From Variovorax sp. S12S4 (GTDB lineage Bacteria > Pseudomonadota > Gammaproteobacteria > Burkholderiales > Burkholderiaceae_C), in contig NZ_JALPKR020000002.1 in the NCBI RefSeq assembly GCF_023195515.1, positions 1,403,001-1,467,000 of the forward strand: a stretch of 64,000 bases of DNA. The letters run 5' to 3'. Shown here piece by piece: positions 58,325 to 64,000 of the stretch. The notes under the pieces are model-generated. The model had not been told where the DNA came from. It saw only the letters and a program-made list of their open reading frames with translations, and searched no databases. The translations under genes and the position numbers were made by a program. Each line of letters starts with the position of its first letter. The stretch's first letter is position 1.

Positions 58325-58433
58325 TTGGCTCTCCCCAGGCTTCGCGCACTTCGTGTCGCTTCTCCAACCCCTCACCGGGGGCAACACCAGCGGCCCGGCA
58401 AGCCGGTTCCGCGGTGTTCCACGAAAAAGCCCG
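58325..58433. repeat. Intergenic sequence resembling a dispersed Comamonadaceae repeat
   Basis: This stretch has no coding sense, CTTCGCGCACTTCGTGTCGC near its left side and CCCCTCACCGGGGG as a small stem. The pattern looks like a multicopy intergenic sequence of this family, from memory, not verified by search. No T-run terminator is present. Confidence 0.35.
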
Positions 58434-59258
58434 TCAGGCCTTGGCGGCTTCTAGTGCGTCGCGCGTGGTGCGTGCGGCGCTCTTCGCTGCGACCGCGAAG
58501 TCGTCGCCCGAGGAGGCGTAGATGATGGCGCGCGACGAGTTCACGATGATCGGCGCATCGGCGCGCCAGCCGGCGCGCACCGTGGCCACTGCGTCGCCGC
58601 CCTGGGCGCCGACGCCCGGAATCAGCAGCGGCACCGTAGGCGCGAGTTCGCGCACGCGTTCGATCTCGGCCGGATAGGTGGCGCCCACCACGAGGCCGAG
58701 TTGGCCGTTGAGGTTCCACGGGCCTTGCGCGAGCTTGGCGACGTGCTCATAGAGAAAGGGCTGGCCCTCGATGTCCGCGAGGCGCTGGCCCTGCAGGTCG
58801 GAGCCGCCGGGGTTGCTGGTACGGCACAGCAAAAAGGCGCCCTTGCCTTCGTGCTTGAGGTACGGCGCCACGGAGTCGAAGCCCATGAAGGGCGACAACG
58901 TGACCGCGTCGGCGCCATAGCGCTCGAAGGCCTCGATGGCATATTGCTCGGCGGTGGAGCCGATGTCGCCGCGCTTCGCGTCCAGGATCACCGGCACATG
59001 GGGCGCGTTGCGGCGCATGTGCTCCATCAGTTGTTCGAGCTGGGCTTCGGCGCGGTGGGCCGCGAAGTAGGCAATCTGCGGCTTGAAGGCAATCACCAGG
59101 TCGGCGGTCGCATCGACGATGCGCGCGCAGAAGTCATAGATGCGGCTCGCGTCGCCCTTGAGTTGCCCCGGGAACTTGGCTGGCTCCGGATCGAGCCCCA
59201 CGCAGAGCAACGAACCGTTTTTTTGCTGTGCGGTGGCCAGCTTGTCGAGGAAAGTCAT
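58434..59258 (-). CDS. pyrF: Orotidine 5'-phosphate decarboxylase (long type)
   Basis: 274 residues. Decarboxylates OMP to UMP, the last step of pyrimidine synthesis. Active-site [15 protein letters not shown] near 93-107 (Asp-Lys-Asp), [11 protein letters not shown] at the start and [13 protein letters not shown] near the phosphate site. The length is that of the longer family 2 enzymes common in Burkholderiales. 33 bp downstream of the UDG gene on the same strand. Confidence 0.93.
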   Translation of the reverse strand: MTFLDKLATAQQKNGSLLCVGLDPEPAKFPGQLKGDASRIYDFCARIVDATADLVIAFKPQIAYFAAHRAEAQLEQLMEHMRRNAPHVPVILDAKRGDIGSTAEQYAIEAFERYGADAVTLSPFMGFDSVAPYLKHEGKGAFLLCRTSNPGGSDLQGQRLADIEGQPFLYEHVAKLAQGPWNLNGQLGLVVGATYPAEIERVRELAPTVPLLIPGVGAQGGDAVATVRAGWRADAPIIVNSSRAIIYASSGDDFAVAAKSAARTTRDALEAAKA

Positions 59259-59291
59259 GGGGCCCGATTTTAAGGACCCGCCGGCCGCCGC

Positions 59292-60101
59292 TTATTTCGA
59301 CGGCATTTGCTGGTCGGCTGCCAGGCACAGGTCGGCCCAGGCGCGCGCCTTGTCGGCGGGGTTTCGCAGCAGGTAAGCCGGGTGGTAGGTGGCGACCACC
59401 GGCACGCCGTTGACCGAGTGCAGCGGCACGGCGCGGCCGCGCAGCTTGCCGAGCGGGTCGGTGCTTTGCATCAGGCTTTGGGCGGCCAGCGGGCCCATGG
59501 CGAGCACCATGCTGGGCGCAAGCGCGGCGGCATGTTCCTCGAAAGCCTCGGCCATGGGACGCGGGCTGCCGGGCTGTCCTGCGCCCACGCCGCGGTGCGT
59601 GCGCATCAGGTGGACCGGCGTCTTGCCGTCGTGCAGCTTGAGGGCGCGAAGCATGTTGTCGAGCAGCTTGCCGGCGTCGCCCGCAAAGGGCTCGCCGTGG
59701 CGGCCGTCGGCTTCGGGCGGCATGTCGGCCACGACCAGCCAGCCGCCTTGGGCCGACTCGGTGCTTCCGGCCTCGGCATAGAGGCGACGGGGCGTTTCGA
59801 CCAGCACGGCGGCGCCATGGGCGAGCGGTGCCGCGGCAGGTGCAGTTGCTGGGCGAGCGACCGGCCCCGGTGCCGCGGCGGGCCTTGCGGCCGGTGCATG
59901 CGCAGGCGCGGCCACGGGCGTTTCGGCGACGTACGGTTCGCGCTCGTCGACGGGCGGCGGCTCTGCGACAACTGCTTGCGCCTCTGCAACGACGGGGGTC
60001 GCCTCGACGGCTTCGGGCATCGGCCACCAGACCTTCACGCCCATCTCGTCGAGCATCGCGCGCTGGCGCGCATCGAGCTTCAGTGTCTGTACCGCACTCA
60101 T
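59292..60101 (-). CDS. Uracil-DNA glycosylase-superfamily protein with Ala/Pro-rich N-terminal linker
   Basis: 269 residues. Residues about 1-30 are conserved (LDARQRAMLDEMGVKVWWP), followed by about 80 Ala/Pro/Val-rich residues, then the glycosylase fold: GEPFAGDAGKLLDNMLRAL as motif 1-like and VPVVATYHPAYLLRNP as the DNA-contact motif. Type 4 enzymes carry four cysteines for an iron-sulfur cluster; none of that pattern is seen here, so activity is uncertain. Its start overlaps the rimI stop by 4 bp. Confidence 0.82.
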   Translation of the reverse strand: MSAVQTLKLDARQRAMLDEMGVKVWWPMPEAVEATPVVAEAQAVVAEPPPVDEREPYVAETPVAAPAHAPAARPAAAPGPVARPATAPAAAPLAHGAAVLVETPRRLYAEAGSTESAQGGWLVVADMPPEADGRHGEPFAGDAGKLLDNMLRALKLHDGKTPVHLMRTHRGVGAGQPGSPRPMAEAFEEHAAALAPSMVLAMGPLAAQSLMQSTDPLGKLRGRAVPLHSVNGVPVVATYHPAYLLRNPADKARAWADLCLAADQQMPSK

Positions 60102-60640
60102 CGCAAGGCTCCCCAGGCGGAGCCTGTTTCGTTCAATCTCAGGCTCATGACCACGGCGTCTTCGCGCTTGCCCTCATGCGCCGGGTAATAGCCCTTGCGC
60201 ACGCCGACGCTGCGGAAACCCTGGCGCACATAGATGTCGAGCGCACGCCGGTTGCTTTCGCGCACCTCGAGCCACAGCCACTGCGCGCCTTCGCCGCGCG
60301 ACCACCCGGTCAGCGCCTCGAGCATCAACGGCGCCCAGCCCTGGCGCTGGAAAGCCGGCGCCACGGTGATGTTGAGCAGATGCACCTCGTCGACGCCCTT
60401 CATGGCGACGTAGTAGCCGATCAGCGTTTCGCCGAGGCTGGTAACCGGCGTGGCCAGGTTCGGCAGCGACACCGGCGCGAGCAGGCATTGGCAGTGGTAG
60501 CCAACGGCCATGGAATCGATGAAATTCCCGCGCGTCCACGGATGGCTGTAGGCCGTGTGCTCCACCGCGCAGACAGCCTCGAGCCGCTCGATGGTGAGCG
60601 GTTCGAGTCGGGCTTCGACGGGCTGGAGAACGGCACTCAT
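60098..60640 (-). CDS. rimI: Ribosomal protein S18-alanine N-acetyltransferase
   Basis: 180-residue GNAT protein; acetyl-CoA loop region VAPAFQRQGWAPLMLEALT and the C-terminal part LEVRESNRRALDIYVRQGFR with Tyr of GYYP. In most proteobacteria rimI neighbours tsaB, as here. Overlaps tsaB by 4 bp and the UDG gene by 4 bp, so translation is coupled. Confidence 0.92.
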   Translation of the reverse strand: MSAVLQPVEARLEPLTIERLEAVCAVEHTAYSHPWTRGNFIDSMAVGYHCQCLLAPVSLPNLATPVTSLGETLIGYYVAMKGVDEVHLLNITVAPAFQRQGWAPLMLEALTGWSRGEGAQWLWLEVRESNRRALDIYVRQGFRSVGVRKGYYPAHEGKREDAVVMSLRLNETGSAWGALR

Positions 60641-61362
60641 GGGTGGGTCACTGGTGAAATCGCAACCGCGGCCACCTTGATGGCGGCACGCTCTTCCGTG
60701 GTTTGCGCCACTTTATCGCGAACATACAGCGGCCAGGCATGTGCCGCATCCACAGTGCGTCCGGCGGCCAGCAGCGCCGGCGCGAGCCGAAGCATGGCGG
60801 CGGCCGTCGGCAGCACCTCGTGGCGCGCTGCCGCCGGCGCCAGGCGCGGGCCGTAGGCCGCAAAGGCATTGCCGGCGAGCGACCAGCCGGCGGGCACTTC
60901 GAGCGCCTCGGGGGCCAGCAGCAGCGGCTCGTTGTCGTTGCCTTGCAACGCGCCAAGTTCGCCGCCGCCTTCGAAGTCGTAGCGGGCGGCATACAGCTGG
61001 TCCATGCGCGCATCGAGCACCGCAACCACCTGGCGGGCGCCGAAGGCATGGCGCGCTTCCTCGGCCACGGCCAGCAGGGTGTCGACCGGCAGCAATCGCA
61101 CACCGGAGCCGAAGGCCAGCCCCTGGGCCACCGAGCAGGCGGTGCGCAGGCCCGTGAAGGAACCCGGCCCGCGGCCGAAGGCGATGGCGTCGAGCGCGGC
61201 CAGCTCGAGCCCGGCCTCGGCCAGCAATTGCAGGATGAGCGGGATCAACGTGCTCGACGCCTGGGCGCCGCCAGCGCCGCTGTGCGTGAACAGGCGCTCG
61301 CCGTGACACACCGCGACGGACAGGTGTTCAGTGCTGGTGTCGAAGGCCAGGAGCTTATGCAT
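60637..61362 (-). CDS. tsaB: tRNA threonylcarbamoyladenosine biosynthesis protein TsaB
   Basis: 241 residues of ASKHA fold, MHKLLAFDTSTEHLSVAVCH at the N-terminus and AIAFGRGPGSFTGLRTACSV, the conserved TsaB signature. It supports TsaD in making t6A37. The start at 61362 is fixed by the family opening. It overlaps the transporter gene by 8 bp and rimI by 4 bp. Confidence 0.94.
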   Translation of the reverse strand: MHKLLAFDTSTEHLSVAVCHGERLFTHSGAGGAQASSTLIPLILQLLAEAGLELAALDAIAFGRGPGSFTGLRTACSVAQGLAFGSGVRLLPVDTLLAVAEEARHAFGARQVVAVLDARMDQLYAARYDFEGGGELGALQGNDNEPLLLAPEALEVPAGWSLAGNAFAAYGPRLAPAAARHEVLPTAAAMLRLAPALLAAGRTVDAAHAWPLYVRDKVAQTTEERAAIKVAAVAISPVTHP

Positions 61363-62383
61363 CGCGGCGTCCCATGGCTGCGGCAGCCGGAACCGCGGGT
61401 ACTGCGGGTACTGCGGCATTGCGCGCTCCGACGGCCTTCTGCACGCCGAACAGGATGCCGGCGGTCACCAGCAGCAGGCCGGCGATCAGGTTCCAGTACA
61501 GCGGCTCGTCGAGCCAGATCACCGCGCCGAAGGCCGAAAGGCCGGGCACCAGCGCCGTGATCATGGTGCTGCGCACCGGCCCGAAATATTGAATCATTTT
61601 CGTGAAGGTAATGCCCGAGATCACCACCGAGCCGATGCCCTGGAACAGCATCTGAAACGCCATCTCGCCCCAAGGGGCGGAGCCGATGTGGCTCACGACC
61701 GCGCCGCCCGCCACCAACAGGCTGTACACCGGCACATAGGTCAGCAGTGCGAACACGGTAATGGCAATGGTCGCGCGCACGGCGTCGAGCCCATGGCGGC
61801 GTGCCACCACGCTGTAGCAGGCCCAGCAGAACGCTGCGCCCATGAAAAGCAGGTCGCCCTTCCAGACCTCGCCGCCCTCGAAGGCGTGCAGCAGGCTGCG
61901 CCCGCCGACCATGAGGTCGCCGGCAACGATCAGCGCCAGGCCGAAGGCCCGGCCCGGCGTGATTCGGTCGCGCAGCACCAGGGCGGCCAGCAGCGTGGTC
62001 CACAGCGGCAGGCTGCCCGGCATCAGCACCGCGGCATGGCCCGCGGGCGCAAAGAAGAAGCCGCTGTACGCAAGCATGGCGTAGGCGAGGCCGCCGAAGA
62101 CGCCGGCGGTGGCGGTGACGCGCAGGGAAAGAGGCGAAAGCCCGAACAGCGAGGAGGCCGTGCCTCCCTGCTGCTCGCGCCGGCTCTTCATGACCAGCCA
62201 CGCACCCCATGGAACCAGCACCATGCTGGCGCCGCAGATGCGCGCCAGGGCCAGGTCGAAAGGCGTGAGCGAGCGGCCGGCCGAGGCCCGGGCGATGACG
62301 ATGAAGGCGGTCCAGACCAGCACGGTGACCACGGCCGCGCCGATGCCGAGCGTGCGGGGCGAAAAACGGGGCGTGGCAGGCAT
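61355..62383 (-). CDS. DMT/EamA-family transporter
   Basis: 342 residues with ten hydrophobic helices in two EamA repeats (VVTVLVWTAFIVIARASAG; FMGAAFCWACYSVVARRHGL). Members export metabolites or amino acids; substrate unknown. The C-terminus has a short VPAVPAVPA repeat encoded by two tandem 9-bp units (GCGGGTACT on the plus strand). First gene of the tsaB-rimI-UDG transcript, overlapping tsaB by 8 bp. Confidence 0.87.
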   Translation of the reverse strand: MPATPRFSPRTLGIGAAVVTVLVWTAFIVIARASAGRSLTPFDLALARICGASMVLVPWGAWLVMKSRREQQGGTASSLFGLSPLSLRVTATAGVFGGLAYAMLAYSGFFFAPAGHAAVLMPGSLPLWTTLLAALVLRDRITPGRAFGLALIVAGDLMVGGRSLLHAFEGGEVWKGDLLFMGAAFCWACYSVVARRHGLDAVRATIAITVFALLTYVPVYSLLVAGGAVVSHIGSAPWGEMAFQMLFQGIGSVVISGITFTKMIQYFGPVRSTMITALVPGLSAFGAVIWLDEPLYWNLIAGLLLVTAGILFGVQKAVGARNAAVPAVPAVPAAAAMGRRDA

Positions 62384-62430
62384 CCCCCGATTATCGAGGG
62401 CTCGCCGCCGCCCCGCCGGCCAGGGGCGAA

Positions 62431-63195
62431 TCAGCCGCCGTCGCTGCGCAAGATGGCCAGCCCCGCCTTGCGCAGCGCCGCCAGCGCCGGGCCCGGCGCC
62501 TCGGGCGACACCAGCAGATGGGTGGCGGCCGAAACCGGGTTGATCACCCAGGCCGAAGCGGCGCCGATTTTTTCCGATGAGGCCAGCACCACCGTCTCGG
62601 CCGCCGCCGCCATCAGCGCGCGCTTGATCGCGGCCTCTTCGTCATCGCCGGTCGTCAGCCCTGCTTCGGCCTGCACGCCGGTCACGCCCATGAAGAAGGT
62701 GTCGGCATGGATGCGCGAGATGGCGTCCATGGCCGCGGCGCCCACCGCCACCATCGAATGCCTGAAAAGCCGCCCGCCGATCAGCACCACCTCGACGGCG
62801 ACGTGGCCAGCCAGCTCGACCGCCACCGAGGGGCTGTGCGTCACCACGGTGGCACGCAGGCTTTCGGGCAGGTGCCGCGCCATCTGCACGGCCGTGGTGC
62901 CGCCGTCGATGAACACCACCTGCCCCGGCCGCACCAATCGCGCAGCGGCACGGCCGATGGCCACCTTCTCGGCGGTTGCCAGCTGCAGGCGGCCCGCAAA
63001 GTCGGCCTCGGCCCTGGCGAGCGGCAGCGCACCGCCGTGCACGCGCTGCAGCAGCCCTTCGGCGGCGAGCTCCCGCAGATCGCGGCGAATGGTGTCTTCC
63101 GACAGCGCGAGCTCCTCGCTGAGCGACTTCGCGACAACGCTGCCGTCGCGCTGCAGGACCGAGAGGATGTGTTGTTTGCGCTGGCGGGTAAGCAT
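62431..63195 (-). CDS. DeoR-family transcriptional regulator
   Basis: 254 residues. N-terminal HTH (MLTRQRKQHILSVLQRDGSV, ELALSEDTIRRDLRELAAEG, LLQRVHGGALP) and a sugar-phosphate-binding C-terminal domain (VFIDGGTTAVQMARHL, VEVVLIGGRLFRHSMVAVG). Such repressors sense phosphorylated sugars. Start 63195 is where the conserved HTH begins. Divergent from a Nudix gene; the direct repeats at 63226-63256 between them are its candidate site. Confidence 0.9.
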   Translation of the reverse strand: MLTRQRKQHILSVLQRDGSVVAKSLSEELALSEDTIRRDLRELAAEGLLQRVHGGALPLARAEADFAGRLQLATAEKVAIGRAAARLVRPGQVVFIDGGTTAVQMARHLPESLRATVVTHSPSVAVELAGHVAVEVVLIGGRLFRHSMVAVGAAAMDAISRIHADTFFMGVTGVQAEAGLTTGDDEEAAIKRALMAAAAETVVLASSEKIGAASAWVINPVSAATHLLVSPEAPGPALAALRKAGLAILRSDGG

Positions 63196-63225
63196 CGGGC
63201 GATCGTATCCGGCCAAGCTGCAGAT

Positions 63226-63256
63226 TGCACGAATTTTCTTGTTGATGCACGAATTT
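63226..63256. promoter_or_regulatory. Tandem TGCACGAATTT repeats between DeoR and Nudix genes
   Basis: TGCACGAATTT occurs at 63226-63236 and again at 63246-63256, exactly 20 bp apart, two helical turns. They occupy the 79-bp divergent region. Probably bound by the DeoR regulator. Confidence 0.55.
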
Positions 63257-63274
63257 ACGCATAAGCTTTGCATC

Positions 63275-63862
63275 ATGACCCTTCAAGACCGCGTCCGGGT
63301 GCACGAAGCCATCCTTCTTTCCGACAACTGGTACACGCTGAAGACCACCGCCTTCGACTGGCGGCGCAACGACGGCAAGTGGCAGCGCATGCACCGCGAA
63401 ACCTATGACCGCGGCAATGGCGCCACGCTGCTCCCCTACGACCGGGCCCGGCGCACGGTGCTGCTGACGCGGCAGTTTCGCTACCCGGCTTTTGTCAACG
63501 GCCACGACGACCTGCTGATCGAAGCGGCCGCCGGCCTGCTGGACAACGCGGCGCCCGAGGAGCGCATTCGCGCCGAGGTGGAAGAAGAACTGGGCTACAG
63601 GCTCGGCGCGGTGCAGAAGATCTTCGAAACCTTCATGAGCCCGGGCTCGGTGACCGAGAAGCTGCACTTCTTCATCGCCGAGTACGAGCCTTCGATGCGC
63701 GTGGGCAATGGCGGCGGCCTGGCCGACGAGGGCGAGGACATCGAGGTGCTCGAACTCGGCATCGACGAAGCGCTGGCCATGGTGGCGGACGGGCGCATTG
63801 CCGATGCCAAGACCGTCATGCTGCTGTACCACGCGCAGCTGCATGTTTTTCCGCCGAGATAA
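63275..63862 (+). CDS. Nudix hydrolase (NudK/ADP-sugar pyrophosphatase type)
   Basis: 195 residues. Nudix box GLLDNAAPEERIRAEVEEEL near 92-113; the box has AEVEEELGY where the consensus has REUxEExGU, so Glu residues for metal are kept but the Arg is Ala. The preceding RQFRYPAFVNGH and the later FMSPGSVTEKLHFFIAEYEP fit GDP-mannose/ADP-ribose pyrophosphatases. ATG 63275 is preceded by the DeoR operator region, suggesting control by a sugar-phosphate-sensing regulator. Confidence 0.88.
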   Translation: MTLQDRVRVHEAILLSDNWYTLKTTAFDWRRNDGKWQRMHRETYDRGNGATLLPYDRARRTVLLTRQFRYPAFVNGHDDLLIEAAAGLLDNAAPEERIRAEVEEELGYRLGAVQKIFETFMSPGSVTEKLHFFIAEYEPSMRVGNGGGLADEGEDIEVLELGIDEALAMVADGRIADAKTVMLLYHAQLHVFPPR

Positions 63863-63869
63863 TCGGCCG

Positions 63870-64000
63870 ATGGTTCTTCCTCGTCTCTCCTTCCTGCGGC
63901 CTGTCTGCGCGCTCTCCCTTGTCACGCTTTTCGCCTCCGGCGCCCACGCGCAGCAAGCTTTTCCGACCGAAGTAGAGACGGCCCTCGCACGCGCCAGGGT
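63870..64000 (+). CDS. Probable D-alanyl-D-alanine carboxypeptidase/endopeptidase (PBP4-like), N-terminal part
   Basis: From ATG 63870 the frame encodes a signal peptide (LRPVCALSLVTLFASGAHAQ) and then AFPTEVETALARARV, running off the window end. This short N-terminus resembles the PBP4 (DacB) family, whose mature start has xPxEVxxALARAxV. The catalytic region is beyond the window, so the call is tentative. Confidence 0.5.
   Translation, partial: MVLPRLSFLRPVCALSLVTLFASGAHAQQAFPTEVETALARAR

Overview
The window looks like a chromosomal segment of a Comamonadaceae member (Burkholderiales), most likely Variovorax or a close relative. The grounds are uniformly high GC, two Bug/TctC-type solute receptors, the C199/C208-type OxyR next to recG, DUF1840, DUF3597 and DUF2145 proteins, and a spc-alpha ribosomal operon that starts at rplN without the S10 block. 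The genus is an inference. I see no insertion sequence, prophage, CRISPR array or rRNA operon.

Layout. 0-11 kb: the tail of a Bug receptor, two PQQ dehydrogenases (a quinohaemoprotein alcohol dehydrogenase and a membrane glucose/quinate dehydrogenase), a GAF-FIS regulator, and a XylF-type pentose ABC transporter with a ROK repressor and a matching palindromic operator. 11-18.6 kb: a VOC protein, an orphan amino-acid-type receptor, two LysR regulators, a 2-oxoacid dehydrogenase E1 alpha/beta pair without E2/E3, an SDR and a second Bug receptor. 18.6-20.2 kb: a DUF1840 protein and cyclopropane fatty acid synthase. 20.3-27.3 kb: a tight operon for CoA-dependent aerobic aromatic degradation (2-aminobenzoyl-CoA or salicylyl-CoA type) with its MarR regulator. 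27.4-36.5 kb: initiator tRNA-fMet and the spc-alpha ribosomal operon (rplN to rplQ, minus strand), with a strong promoter at its head and two internal terminator-like hairpins. 36.5-46 kb: a phytase-like secreted protein, proC, a MaoC-fold protein, ubiA, and the dps-oxyR-recG oxidative stress and repair group, then a DUF4166-membrane-epimerase fusion. 46.1-51 kb: queA, a sorbosone-type dehydrogenase and tgt in a coupled queuosine operon, then an SDR resembling Caulobacter xylose dehydrogenase. 51-58.3 kb: poorly characterised envelope genes, an MFS-acyltransferase fusion, a ceramidase-like protein and an XRE regulator whose putative operator recurs about 3 kb away. 58.4-64 kb: pyrF and a translationally coupled DMT transporter-tsaB-rimI-UDG set, a DeoR regulator, a Nudix hydrolase and the start of a PBP4-type carboxypeptidase.

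How the genes work together. Pentose uptake (XylFGH with ROK), a XylB-like SDR and several periplasmic quinoprotein or sorbosone-type dehydrogenases suggest oxidative sugar metabolism. The aromatic-CoA operon feeds beta-oxidation. Six genes (membrane glucose dehydrogenase, SDR, Bug receptor, proC, recG N-terminus, queA) carry apparent single-base indels, five in homopolymers, and each is restored by adding or removing one base. This looks more like residual sequencing error than decay, and anyone using these gene models should know it.
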